Of a stretch of 64,000 nt of DNA, positions 16,365 through 25,116 are shown piece by piece. Source of the DNA: a virus; IMG/VR virus record IMGVR_UViG_3300042691_050360, positions 62,001 through 126,000 of that record; one strand, given 5' to 3'. Both the position numbers and the translations under genes were made by a program. Below the pieces are notes generated by a model that was not told the DNA's origin, made no database searches, and saw only the letters and a list, made by a program, of their open reading frames with translations. Numbering within the stretch: position 1 is the first letter of the stretch; each line of letters begins with the position of its first letter.

Positions 16365-16638
16365 AAAGCCAATTTAATGCTCTGAGTTGATCTCTGATTT
16401 GTTCGTAGTCAAATCCGTCAAAATAAAACTTGGCGACTAATAGTGCCTGGCGATCATTACCCGATTTGTAAAGATTTTTAAACATCTGTGATACTTTATC
16501 TTCTCCACTATTAAATAAACCATCTCGATCTTCAATATCATCGTTTAATTGATCTTCTTCCGGCGAATAATCCTCCAAACCTTGACTAATAACAGTCTTA
16601 ACGATAGGCATAACAGACGCTTTCTTAAAGATTGACAT
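16363..16638 (-). CDS. Small hypothetical protein, paralogue of the gene at 16009
   Basis: This 91-residue protein begins MSIFKKASVMPIVKTVISQG, then an acidic stretch, then a basic helix with FKNLYKSGNDRQALLVAKFYFDG. The C-terminal part differs from its paralogue and looks like a small helical domain. No family is recognised. It lies 5 nt from the stop of the upstream gene 16644-17090 and is probably in the same transcript. Confidence 0.6.
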   Translation of the reverse strand: MSIFKKASVMPIVKTVISQGLEDYSPEEDQLNDDIEDRDGLFNSGEDKVSQMFKNLYKSGNDRQALLVAKFYFDGFDYEQIRDQLRALNWL

Positions 16639-16676
16639 AGTATTTATTTCTTTTTAGATTGTGCTGGTTCCTTGTT
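16611..16676. repeat. 66-bp direct repeat, copy 2
   Basis: Copy 2 covers the start of 16363-16638, the 5-nt spacer and the real 3' end of 16644-17090. In copy 1 the same coding sequence is only a relic, so copy 2 is the source. Confidence 0.9.
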
Positions 16677-17090
16677 CATGCTCACAGAGATCCCAACAAC
16701 TTGGTGGTAGTTTTTTCGCCCGATCTTTACCAGTGTAAAAACACAATCTGGATAAACAATGTCAAAGCCATTATCATTGAAGAAATATTTTTGTGGATTC
16801 CCAAAGTTTTTAATTACTGATTTAAAATCAGACATAAGTCCCACATTTCTGTACTTCACAGATTTGTTTAAACCATAGGCTTGCAGTGTTACAACTTTGC
16901 TATTTTTATCACTGATTGCTGTGAGTAGATATGATTCTCTGGAATAAGTAAAGGACTGAATTCTTTTGTCATCAGATTGATCTAATGTGATTGGGTTTCC
17001 AAATCTATTAGTGACATCGAGAATGGAGATATTCGGGCCGAATCCAAGGAAGCCGGGGAATGCAGATAGTGTTAGGAGAATTGATAGCAT
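16644..17090 (-). CDS. Hypothetical exported protein
   Basis: This 148-residue protein starts with a hydrophobic segment (MLSILLTLSAFPGFLGFG) that resembles a short signal peptide or membrane anchor without a strong basic region. The rest is a beta-rich domain with segments like VTNRFGNPITLD and VVTLQAYGLN, and ends in a Lys-rich tail. No family is recognised. TATATA (17096-17101) lies 5 nt before the ATG on the minus strand. Export is likely but not certain. Confidence 0.6.
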   Translation of the reverse strand: MLSILLTLSAFPGFLGFGPNISILDVTNRFGNPITLDQSDDKRIQSFTYSRESYLLTAISDKNSKVVTLQAYGLNKSVKYRNVGLMSDFKSVIKNFGNPQKYFFNDNGFDIVYPDCVFTLVKIGRKNYHQVVGISVSMNKEPAQSKKK

Positions 17091-17095
17091 AAATA

Positions 17096-17101
17096 TATAT
17101 A
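17096..17101 (-). promoter_or_regulatory. -10-like box TATATA, leaderless type
   Basis: TATATA preceded by CG on the minus strand ends 5 nt before ATG 17090. Confidence 0.5.
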
Positions 17102-17124
17102 CGAAAGATGTATAAACTAATTGT

Positions 17125-17364
17125 ATGGCACTTGATAGATGGAGTATGGCGAATATAGCTCAAGAAGAAGCGGCCAAGGCTCTTCAGCAATATAAAATTG
17201 ATGACAGAATCAAAGCGGCTATTGAAGCAGAGCTTCAAACAAAAATAAAACAGGAAATAGATTCTCAATTCGCGGACATGAAAACCGCAGTGAAGATCAT
17301 GAACGAGCAAATTATTATTTTAAAAGATGCAGTGGAAATACTCAGTAAAAAATACAATAAGTAA
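17125..17364 (+). CDS. Small coiled-coil protein
   Basis: This 79-residue protein is almost entirely helical, with heptad-like spacing (EEAAKALQQYKIDDRIKAAI, then TAVKIMNEQIIILKDAVEIL). There is no family match. TATAAA (17111-17116) lies 8 nt before ATG 17125. Its end overlaps the start of the membrane-protein gene by 38 bp, so the two are translated from one message. Confidence 0.6.
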   Translation: MALDRWSMANIAQEEAAKALQQYKIDDRIKAAIEAELQTKIKQEIDSQFADMKTAVKIMNEQIIILKDAVEILSKKYNK

Positions 17365-17812
17365 AATCATTTTTTCAAGCCCGATTGCATTCTTTCTTGG
17401 CGTGGGTGTGTTTGTTGCCACTGACGTTTTGCAGCCGAGCTATTTCAAGAATATCCCCGCTTATTTTCCTTATTTTATAGCCGCGATGGTAGTGGGCTAC
17501 CTGGCTGTATTCCTCGCATCTTCTTATATATCCACAACAAAATCTAAACCAAGAGCTATATTTTTTATGCTTTTATTCATGGCTATGGAAGGGTTGTTCT
17601 CTGTTTTAGCGGTTTCCACTTATTATGGAAGTCAGGAAATACCAATTTTGAGAATAGTTTCAGGGCTGTGTTTACCCTTGGTGTTTAGCTTGTTCTATTT
17701 TTTGAAAATCATAGAAGCCGAGCCGGTTGTAAAAAATGTAAAAGAATTAATAGATGAAGCAGATCTTTTTAAAAACTTTGATGAGCTTGAGCTTAGCAAG
17801 CCTGATTTCTAG
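17327..17812 (+). CDS. Small integral membrane protein, about four helices
   Basis: This 161-residue protein has hydrophobic segments at about 15-32, 46-66, 78-98 and 107-125, separated by short polar loops, and a charged C-terminal tail. No holin or transporter motif is recognised. Its start overlaps the coiled-coil gene and its end overlaps the lipoprotein gene by 59 bp, so the three form a tight membrane-associated cassette. A holin-like or immunity-type role is conceivable but not shown. Confidence 0.65.
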   Translation: MQWKYSVKNTISKIIFSSPIAFFLGVGVFVATDVLQPSYFKNIPAYFPYFIAAMVVGYLAVFLASSYISTTKSKPRAIFFMLLFMAMEGLFSVLAVSTYYGSQEIPILRIVSGLCLPLVFSLFYFLKIIEAEPVVKNVKELIDEADLFKNFDELELSKPDF

Positions 17813-18293
17813 TTGTGCGAATAAACCGATTGAAAGTAAATTAATTTTAATTGATATATCTGGCTCTAATGCGGTTAATATCACAAAAACCTTAAGTAAA
17901 GTAAATGATATTTACATGGAGAGTGGGCCAGGTGATATCTTTGAAATTTATTTCTTTTCGAGTGTGAAATACCTAGCGTACAATGGTGCTAAGTTCAATA
18001 AAGACCGCGATTTTTTACCATTCATTCAGAAGGGCTATGAAAAGACAAAAGAGATTAAAGTAAAAGAAGGCACTTCTTTTGATATTTGTAAATCAATTCT
18101 GGAAAAAACAAATGGCTATACATCAGCTTACATTCTGACAGATGGGTTTTTCGAAGATTCAAAAATCACAAAAATCAACACACCACAAAATCTGAAAATA
18201 AATATTGTTGGACTCAATATACAAAACAATGAGATTGTGTTAAATGCTTTTAAAGATCCTGGACAAGTGACGATAGATTTTCAAGGTGATTAA
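17754..18293 (+). CDS. Putative lipoprotein with vWA-like domain
   Basis: This 179-residue protein has a lipoprotein signal: basic start, hydrophobic core and the lipobox LISSC with Cys21 as the modified residue. It continues with LILIDISGSN at 30-39, the DxSxS metal-ion site of von Willebrand factor A domains, and a later strand ending in LTDG, the usual position of the second metal loop. The domain is short for vWA but complete in outline. It would sit on the outer face of a membrane. The gene overlaps the membrane-protein gene, so the two products may act together at the cell surface. Confidence 0.65.
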   Translation: MKQIFLKTLMSLSLASLISSCANKPIESKLILIDISGSNAVNITKTLSKVNDIYMESGPGDIFEIYFFSSVKYLAYNGAKFNKDRDFLPFIQKGYEKTKEIKVKEGTSFDICKSILEKTNGYTSAYILTDGFFEDSKITKINTPQNLKINIVGLNIQNNEIVLNAFKDPGQVTIDFQGD

Positions 18294-18317
18294 TTATAAT
18301 CTTAAGAAAATAAAGAT

Positions 18318-18851
18318 ATGATTGATCTTTATTTGTTCGAAATTAAATGTGCTGAAGAAATTGGGGATTATAGGCTGGCAGATTCTTTAGATAGCAAATT
18401 AATGCGAATCGCTTCTTCTAATCACAGAGAGATACAGAAGAAGATTACAAGAAAAGTTGAATCAGATTCAGCAATTAAAGATGTTTCATTTTCAAATTCG
18501 AGGCAGAAATTCATCGTATCAGCGGATCAATCTTTGAGTAATTTCACAAAGAGAGAAATTCAATCTTTGGCGGGGCCATATCCTGTGTCCTTCCGATACA
18601 GCAATAAAACAATCGACGAGCTTATGTCGGGTGAATCGGAAGACCCCATGCAAAGGCATTTAAATGAGCTTGAACAGCTGGGTCCAGATTATGTAGGTTT
18701 GGACTCACTTGATGACATGGAGCCGTCAGATGAGGATCTGAGGTTCACTGCGGAGCATCCTGAAAATGAGTTTAACGAAGACCCGGAAGACATAGACGCA
18801 TTCTTGCTGGAATTCGCCCGAGATAATATGCGAACACAGCCTGGATATTAG
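18318..18851 (+). CDS. Hypothetical acidic protein
   Basis: This 177-residue protein starts with a helical segment (IKCAEEIGDYRLADSLDSKLM) that looks like a small helical hairpin. It ends in a very acidic half with motifs such as DDMEPSDEDLRF. No domain is recognised. The stop overlaps the convergent gene 18848-19126 by 4 nt. Confidence 0.55.
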   Translation: MIDLYLFEIKCAEEIGDYRLADSLDSKLMRIASSNHREIQKKITRKVESDSAIKDVSFSNSRQKFIVSADQSLSNFTKREIQSLAGPYPVSFRYSNKTIDELMSGESEDPMQRHLNELEQLGPDYVGLDSLDDMEPSDEDLRFTAEHPENEFNEDPEDIDAFLLEFARDNMRTQPGY

Positions 18852-19126
18852 ATTTCTCTATTGAAGAAATCTGCTTCAAACGGTGGGGCATCAAGATTTA
18901 ATTTTGATTCCAGTTCATGTATTTTGTAGAATTTCACTTTGTGTGTTGCGAGTAATGGAGTGTATGTTGCTAAGTTGATCAGTAACTCGTGATATTTTTC
19001 GCCTATAATTTTAACTATAAGAAGAAGCTCTTCGTTTGTGTATTTTCTATCTGTTAGCTTAGAAAGAAATTTGTCAAGAGCTGCCGCTTGAGATAAATAA
19101 AGTTTGGCTACTTCGTTTGGCTCCAT
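18848..19126 (-). CDS. Small hypothetical helical protein
   Basis: This 92-residue protein is predicted all-helical from its pattern of Leu, Lys and Glu. No family is recognised. It is the last gene of the long minus-strand virion operon, separated by 13 nt from 19140-19646. Confidence 0.55.
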   Translation of the reverse strand: MEPNEVAKLYLSQAAALDKFLSKLTDRKYTNEELLLIVKIIGEKYHELLINLATYTPLLATHKVKFYKIHELESKLNLDAPPFEADFFNREI

Positions 19127-19139
19127 ATTATATTGTTAT

Positions 19140-19646
19140 TCATTCATTATTGTTGACCTTTTTCCTTAAAAGACCTAAAGCAAGTTGAATTTTTTCATAT
19201 TTCTTGATTTCCATGTTTTCAAAATCTGATAAACTTAATTGAACTTCGCCATTAAAAATATGTTTTGCTAGTAGTAATTCATAAGGTAGTTTTTGATCCC
19301 CGTTTTCACTATCAAGAAAGACTTCACATTCTAGATTGAAGTTTTCTATTTCTGTTTCGCTCATGCAGAATGAACTTTTTAAAGCATCATAAACACCCTT
19401 GATTAAATTAAATGAAATTGGGTCGTTTTTTGACTTTGAGCTATAAACCACTTTATTGTTTTTCATCAATGTAAAGTTTACACAATCAATCATTTTCCGC
19501 ATCTCGACAAAAGATGAGTAACCTTCTTCATTGAATGAGCCATAGTCTAACTCTGCCGCTTTCGCCACAGATATAGGTTCATGAATTAGTTCATGATATT
19601 CGCACTGAATCTCTAGGGTCAACCGGTTTTTCTTGGGGTTTGACAT
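19140..19646 (-). CDS. Hypothetical protein of the tail operon
   Basis: This protein is 168 residues if it starts at ATG 19646 (MSNPKKNRLTLEIQ). That start is chosen because AGGAG stands 8 nt upstream inside the end of the previous gene. The sequence alternates strands and helices, with a final acidic helix and LLRKKVNNNE. No family is recognised. The gene overlaps 19591-20892 by 56 bp in another frame. A tail-chaperone-like role is possible from place but unsupported. Confidence 0.6.
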   Translation of the reverse strand: MSNPKKNRLTLEIQCEYHELIHEPISVAKAAELDYGSFNEEGYSSFVEMRKMIDCVNFTLMKNNKVVYSSKSKNDPISFNLIKGVYDALKSSFCMSETEIENFNLECEVFLDSENGDQKLPYELLLAKHIFNGEVQLSLSDFENMEIKKYEKIQLALGLLRKKVNNNE

Positions 19647-20892
19647 ATATTTCTCCTGTGGGTTCGCCAAATAGACCGTCTAGATGAACATTGAATTCAT
19701 TCTGTTTATAATACTCCTGGTATGCCGATTCTTGGAGAAGTGCTGTGAAATTAACTTTGTGAATATACGATGATTTTTCTGCTGAAACTTCAAGACTAAA
19801 AACTTGGAAACTCACATTCTCCATAGGGAAATAAAAAGGGCCGCCGAAGTACATCACCAAAGTTTTATTCACGCCTGTGTCAAAATATTTTTGAAGATTC
19901 TGCGAAGCAATGAATTCGATACTTCCCGATACAGATCTGCTTTTTAGGGAGATGTATCTCATCCCATCTATGATATTTTTATTAACGCCGTCGTTTGCTG
20001 TGTATTTTTCTTCAAGTTTATTATCCACGCTGAGAGACATGCTGTATATATTATTTCCTTGTACTGCTATAGATCTTGCAAGAGGGCTGTATGCGGCATA
20101 AAAAGAACTAATACCCAAACTTTCCACTGAGTTATTAGATTCACTGTTTTCCTTGAATTGAGTTTGTCCGAGGAGGAGAAGACAATCATATGTTTTCGCC
20201 ACTCTGTAAACAGATCTAAAGCTTGAAAAGCTTGAGTTAATTCCCACACTTGTGGCCGCTACGTCGCTTGTGTCGTAGTATTTTTTGAAATCTATCCAGT
20301 TTTTATTTTCGTAGAGATTTTTTGGAAAAGCATATGCTGATCCGCCTACAAAATCCAAATCTATAGAAACAGAATCCGAAGCACTAATGCTGAATTTCTT
20401 AACAAAAAGCGGAGCTCCAATATTCTGAGGGTAAACATCGGTGCTTAAAAAAAATGGAACGAACCAATATACAGCAAGCCTCCAAATTTGTTGTAAGAAT
20501 TTTGAATTTGGTTGATCGGTGCTATACGGCAAAATAACAGGCAGAGTAATTTTGCCTTCCGTTTTTAAGGCATTGTTTTGAGGGCTAGAAATAAACTTAG
20601 ACCAGGTGTATGTATCAACAGCTTCAAAAAACTTGATATCATTTATATTTAATGAATTTACTAATCCAAAATTATAACTAGACTCATCTTTGGCGATTTC
20701 TGATAAGGTGCCCTGAAGCGATTCATTAAAAAAATCAAATGAAGGTGTGAATTTTTTAACTGTATTTGCCGGAATGGTTGCTCTATAAACATTAATGAAC
20801 GGCATATACTCGAAATTTTCGTTATAAAATGTTTGATTATTGTACAGAGCGATTGCTACTCTTTTAAGAGATGATGGGTTGAACAGAATCAA
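19591..20892 (-). CDS. Tail-associated structural protein
   Basis: This 433-residue protein is rich in Ser, Asn, Phe and Tyr with many alternating strands, like the other proteins of this operon. It contains FVGGSAYAFPKN, SGSIEFIASQNLQKYF and MYFGGPFYFPMENVSFQVFSLEVSAEKS. The last resembles the end of a tail-tube or baseplate beta domain, and a similar final pattern occurs in 21244-22494. There is no signal peptide. The stop overlaps the start of the next gene. The assignment rests on operon position and composition. Confidence 0.5.
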   Translation of the reverse strand: MILFNPSSLKRVAIALYNNQTFYNENFEYMPFINVYRATIPANTVKKFTPSFDFFNESLQGTLSEIAKDESSYNFGLVNSLNINDIKFFEAVDTYTWSKFISSPQNNALKTEGKITLPVILPYSTDQPNSKFLQQIWRLAVYWFVPFFLSTDVYPQNIGAPLFVKKFSISASDSVSIDLDFVGGSAYAFPKNLYENKNWIDFKKYYDTSDVAATSVGINSSFSSFRSVYRVAKTYDCLLLLGQTQFKENSESNNSVESLGISSFYAAYSPLARSIAVQGNNIYSMSLSVDNKLEEKYTANDGVNKNIIDGMRYISLKSRSVSGSIEFIASQNLQKYFDTGVNKTLVMYFGGPFYFPMENVSFQVFSLEVSAEKSSYIHKVNFTALLQESAYQEYYKQNEFNVHLDGLFGEPTGEIYVKPQEKPVDPRDSVRIS

Positions 20893-21251
20893 AGTACACC
20901 TCTTAGCCAGTTCTTGCAGACCATTTTAGCAAGACTGTAGTTCATAGAATTTATTGAATTGCTGTCTACTACTATTGTGCTTAACCTTTCATTATCTGGG
21001 AATTCAATTTGAATAATTGCATTCAGTAAAATCTGCCTGTATAAAACTGAAGTTCTTATAAAAGGTTTCCCAGTAATGTGATTTATAAATGTGGCTTCCT
21101 CTAATGCGTTTGACACCGTGCTAAAATCTGGCCCTTTAGCTAAATATTTCAGAGTAAGTGAACTGTTGTCATTGGGCGATCTGAATTTAGTCAGACCATT
21201 GGGTAGTTCCTCAAAACTATATTTAAATTCAAAACCGTACATGTTATCCAT
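20889..21251 (-). CDS. Small protein of the tail operon
   Basis: This protein is 120 residues from ATG 21251 (MDNMYGFEFKYSFEEL). That start is preferred over the longer frame to 21272 because AGGA lies 5 nt upstream. It has strands plus a late helix (SINSMNYSLAKMVCKNWL). The place between two tail-type proteins and the size suit a tail completion or tube-end protein, but no family is recognised. It overlaps both neighbours by 4-8 nt. Confidence 0.55.
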   Translation of the reverse strand: MDNMYGFEFKYSFEELPNGLTKFRSPNDNSSLTLKYLAKGPDFSTVSNALEEATFINHITGKPFIRTSVLYRQILLNAIIQIEFPDNERLSTIVVDSNSINSMNYSLAKMVCKNWLRGVL

Positions 21252-22494
21252 TATTTCCTGTTTCCATTTCAAATAAGGGCTGACCCTGTCTGTCTCTTGT
21301 TACAGCAGTCCAGTTGAATTGAAGATTGACGTAATCGCCTTGGTTAATTTCCACCCTGCCGGGATTCCAAACCGTGTAAGGAATGTTATAGATTTGGTTA
21401 TTGAAATTTAAGCTTAAACTTTTTCTAGTTGAATTATTTAACACGGGGTATCTATCGAATGTTGGTTGGGATGATCGCAAAGCCAATACAGACATTGTAC
21501 CATTTATTTTTCTTTGCTTTGAATAGTAGCCAACGGCATATGTTCTTTGCATTTTTTGAGACATGTTTGTGTGTATTACCTCAAGCCCATTATCTATATT
21601 AAGGGTAAACTCTTTAATAGGTGTGGCAGAAAAACTTTGTGTTATCAATCCGTCCATGTAATCTAGACTGTTTAAATCTGTAATATCAAACGTAGATGTT
21701 ATATCATTCACAAAATCTGATATCAAAACCCTGGATTTGTGCAGGGGGATAATTGACATTTTTGATAAATTAACTGAGCTTGCATTTATAAATTCGTAAC
21801 GAATGGAGCGGGAGTAGTTGAGCGAGACTATTTCGCATTTTAGTTTAATATAATCCTGCTCCATACTGAGCGAAATCTTATCTATCATACAAGGATAAAA
21901 ACTCCCTTCGGCACAATTTATCCTAAACATTGGTTCATATTGCACCGGGAATTCTTCTAGTGTAGTCCCATATTTAAAAACATCCACCCAGCCAGTGACT
22001 GGCATTGGGTCTGGTAATTCATTAACTTCTACGGCTAAGCCACTGTCGCTAACTTGGAAGTATTTATATGCCGACAATAAGCCTTCCGTTGTTGTAAATA
22101 AATTTTGATACATTAAATATTCATTAACTGGTGTATTGTTATTTGGGTTAGTTCCGTCGTTTTTCGTAAACTTAAATGGGGCGGATGTTCCTTGGTAAGA
22201 CCATGCTGATAAATTAAATAGCATGTCTATCGCGGGATCTAATGTTCCTGTCACACTATTTGAAAAAAGAAAATCAGCCGAAATATTTAACTTTCTGTGA
22301 TCAAGCATTGTGTAGTTAACTTGATCGAAACCTCCAAATAATAATCTGTCCTCGACCACTCCTTGATTTACGTTGACAGATATTCTATCAATAAGTGCAT
22401 TTCTCGCGGATGAAAGAGAATTTCCGAAATAATCACACTTAAAAATCTCGATGTAGCCATAATTACTTGGATAAGAAAATAAATTTAACATCAT
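21244..22494 (-). CDS. Tail-tube-like structural protein
   Basis: This 416-residue protein seems to be two related beta domains. Each half has a long opening strand, a WSYQGTSAPFKF or similar turn, and a closing strand. The end, YVNLQFNWTAVTRDRQGQPLFEMETG, resembles the final strand and C-arm of tail-tube subunits of long-tailed phages, and the N-terminal half has a similar ending in MEQDYIKLKCEIVSLNYS. No tube family can be named with certainty. It overlaps both neighbours by a few nt. Confidence 0.5.
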   Translation of the reverse strand: MMLNLFSYPSNYGYIEIFKCDYFGNSLSSARNALIDRISVNVNQGVVEDRLLFGGFDQVNYTMLDHRKLNISADFLFSNSVTGTLDPAIDMLFNLSAWSYQGTSAPFKFTKNDGTNPNNNTPVNEYLMYQNLFTTTEGLLSAYKYFQVSDSGLAVEVNELPDPMPVTGWVDVFKYGTTLEEFPVQYEPMFRINCAEGSFYPCMIDKISLSMEQDYIKLKCEIVSLNYSRSIRYEFINASSVNLSKMSIIPLHKSRVLISDFVNDITSTFDITDLNSLDYMDGLITQSFSATPIKEFTLNIDNGLEVIHTNMSQKMQRTYAVGYYSKQRKINGTMSVLALRSSQPTFDRYPVLNNSTRKSLSLNFNNQIYNIPYTVWNPGRVEINQGDYVNLQFNWTAVTRDRQGQPLFEMETGNNG

Positions 22495-25097
22495 GGCAAG
22501 GAATCTACTGTGAAAGTATCATAAATCGTCCAGTTTATAACACTGGTTCCAGTAACGAAATTAACACCAGTTTCCAAATCTGGTGCAACAAAAACATCTA
22601 TCACTGAGTCGAACAGATCAGTTTCCTCGCCAAGTAAAATGGACGTACCTCTGTTTGTGCCTCTCGGCAGGCTTCCAGATAGTGTGGTCTGGAAGCCAGT
22701 GACGGAATTAGCGGCGAGCACTGAAATCAACATCGAATTCTGGATAGGTGCAGTTGAAATGATTGCTCCGCCTACTACAGATACGCTTGCACCAACATCG
22801 TCATAACTCAATGTGTCTAGGTTTAAATTTGGAACATAAATTTGAATTCTAGCTGGATAAGCTGATTTATCATTTGTCAAATTAACGCCTCTGGAAGAAG
22901 TTACATTACCCGTGGAGCCTTGATCTACAAAACCCAGCTTAATAATCTGAGACGGGGAACTAACAGTTGAATTCCATGTAGGTAAAGAGTTTGATGTTGC
23001 GAAGTTAGTTGAAAAGCCACTTGACACCCTGAATTTAATCTGCTGGTTGGCGTTTATAGCATAAGGAACATTCATTGAGAATACAGCCCAATAATTAGTG
23101 TTGCTGTTTAGCCCGATAAAGTTTTCTTTTTCTGTTGGCATATTCATCAAATAAGACGACGATATTGATGCTATGGGTATGGACTGAAGCAACTCAATAG
23201 TGGTACCAGTTGGGGCTGAGGATGTCCCTGTGTATATTCCGCAATTTAATTGAGATAGTATTGGTAGTAGCTGTGCCCCCGAACCGCCAGAATTTGTTTC
23301 ATTATCAAATATTGTCAGAGTAGGCGTGTAAGTATAGCCGCTGCCAAAAGATGTGACAACCACCGACCCAATGCCTCCACCGGCTGTCGTTGATATAGAT
23401 ATTGATGCACCTGTTCCTCCGCCGGTTATAAGAACATATGGAGATATATAATTAGAACCAGAAGAAACTATTAAGCAACTTTGTATTCCCGTGAGAGGGC
23501 CGGGGTCGGTAATGAAAGCGTTGAATCCCAATCCCCCAATTATACCCCGCCTGCCGTCAGAATCTTTTATCTTAAAGGCAAAATACGACGAGCTAATACC
23601 AAGCGGGGGCGATGATGTATTTGCAAGAACTGCATCGTTCAGTGATGAATATTCAACTTCAAATGGACTGGTCAATCTTTGCTGTTGGAATCCGTTTAAC
23701 TGTCTTACATTTTTATAAACGTGAAAGAAGAGAGGGCTTGAAACCGTTGGTGCTGTCCAGCTCAGATAGTTATTAATTTTTTTATCAAAGAAGAAATTAG
23801 AATCAGCATTAAATGTTGGTGCGTACTCTCCAGATGGTGTTACTGCTGAAATTCCATAAGAATATGTTCCGTTATTGATCGTAGAATTCCCTGTGAAATC
23901 AACATAACTGTTAAGTGTTGACGATCCTGGGAAAAGCCCTAAAGATTGTCCTATATATACATTACCGCCGTAGATGTCGCCCCTGAATATTGCATATGTT
24001 CTGATTAAATCTACGCCTTTATAAAAAAACCAAAAGTCTTTAAAGCGAGGGTCAAAATCAACTTTTTGTAGTCCATCAAATCCCAAGCCATATTGAAAAA
24101 TTCCAGTTGGAGTTAGCGGTTGAGAATGCCAATACTGATCAAATCCTACGGCATTTGATGATATACCATTTGTGTACGAAATAAAACTATTTACCAGCTT
24201 AGATTCTATGTCATAATTTTGAACGGTTGCGTATGCTTTTATTGAGTTATTAACAGAAATTACAAAAGCGTTATATGATGCCTGATTTGGAAAGAAATCA
24301 GAAGGCGAACTATATACTGGGTATGATTCAAAAAGCTTTTCAACACCCAGTGGGCAGGTGTATGACAAGGATCCTACACTTCCTGTGATATTTACTATTG
24401 CTGATGCGAGTATAATACCAGACCTCGGGATGCTCACGTCAGGCGGGGAACCAGTGACAGCAAATGTAGTAATGTATTTCACTACCGGCTGAAAAATTAA
24501 AGTAAGAGTTGATCCAGCAAAAGCATAATTTGATGGATCTTGCGTAAGATAAATTGCATTTACGCTGGAATCTATAGATGCCACACCGAATAAATAATTG
24601 TTAACATTAACTGATTTAAAATTGTTTAGATAATTAACATTAGGCAGTTGATTGACATAGATTATGGATCCAGATACAGAGGTGATCGTGCAATTAAAAA
24701 CAGTTGATGATAAGTTGAAGTCATTATAGTCCAGGTAGAATTTGAATAATTTTGTGCCCGCAGTATCCTGGTCGGATTTCACTGGAATTGACTGAGACGG
24801 CATATTGATCAAGTTTGTTCTGAAAAAAACAATTCCAGGGCTAAATTGGAAAGTGACATCGGTGCCTGTGTCTGAAAAAGAAATGGTTGCAAATGATGAA
24901 GCGTTGTCGTAAACTCCAAAAATTGGCCTTCCCGTTGTTATGATTGATCCGATTTGGGATATGTTAAATAATGCGGAATTCGGAGTAGATGTTGAGCCCA
25001 GAACATTACTTTTTAAATCATATGAAATCCCGATAGACTGTGATAAATCAACCAAAAAAGAATTATTTACATTTGCCACTAATTCAATTTTCCGCAA
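22491..25097 (-). CDS. Large tail or baseplate protein with Fn3-like domain
   Basis: This 868-residue protein is rich in Ser, Gly, Asn and Thr and is beta-rich throughout. Around residues 410-470 a stretch of the form GTYSYGISAVTPSGEY...YLSWTAP...FFHVYKNV matches the pattern of fibronectin-type III domains, common on phage surfaces. Near residue 545 a Gly-rich repeat region (YISPYVLITGGGTGASISI) looks like a short beta-helix or repeat unit. No membrane helix or enzyme motif is seen. ATG overlap with the following gene indicates coupled translation. Confidence 0.55.
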   Translation of the reverse strand: MRKIELVANVNNSFLVDLSQSIGISYDLKSNVLGSTSTPNSALFNISQIGSIITTGRPIFGVYDNASSFATISFSDTGTDVTFQFSPGIVFFRTNLINMPSQSIPVKSDQDTAGTKLFKFYLDYNDFNLSSTVFNCTITSVSGSIIYVNQLPNVNYLNNFKSVNVNNYLFGVASIDSSVNAIYLTQDPSNYAFAGSTLTLIFQPVVKYITTFAVTGSPPDVSIPRSGIILASAIVNITGSVGSLSYTCPLGVEKLFESYPVYSSPSDFFPNQASYNAFVISVNNSIKAYATVQNYDIESKLVNSFISYTNGISSNAVGFDQYWHSQPLTPTGIFQYGLGFDGLQKVDFDPRFKDFWFFYKGVDLIRTYAIFRGDIYGGNVYIGQSLGLFPGSSTLNSYVDFTGNSTINNGTYSYGISAVTPSGEYAPTFNADSNFFFDKKINNYLSWTAPTVSSPLFFHVYKNVRQLNGFQQQRLTSPFEVEYSSLNDAVLANTSSPPLGISSSYFAFKIKDSDGRRGIIGGLGFNAFITDPGPLTGIQSCLIVSSGSNYISPYVLITGGGTGASISISTTAGGGIGSVVVTSFGSGYTYTPTLTIFDNETNSGGSGAQLLPILSQLNCGIYTGTSSAPTGTTIELLQSIPIASISSSYLMNMPTEKENFIGLNSNTNYWAVFSMNVPYAINANQQIKFRVSSGFSTNFATSNSLPTWNSTVSSPSQIIKLGFVDQGSTGNVTSSRGVNLTNDKSAYPARIQIYVPNLNLDTLSYDDVGASVSVVGGAIISTAPIQNSMLISVLAANSVTGFQTTLSGSLPRGTNRGTSILLGEETDLFDSVIDVFVAPDLETGVNFVTGTSVINWTIYDTFTVDSLP

Positions 25098-25116
25098 AAA
25101 AATATGTTTCGCCTGT

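Noticed and set aside
16299-16676. CRISPR-like repeat pair
   Set aside because: There are only two copies, the 66-bp units include coding starts, and the spacing is filled by a gene. It is a local duplication.
16644-17090. Lipoprotein call for this gene
   Set aside because: The N-terminus is hydrophobic but there is no Cys at a lipobox position, unlike the gene at 17754.
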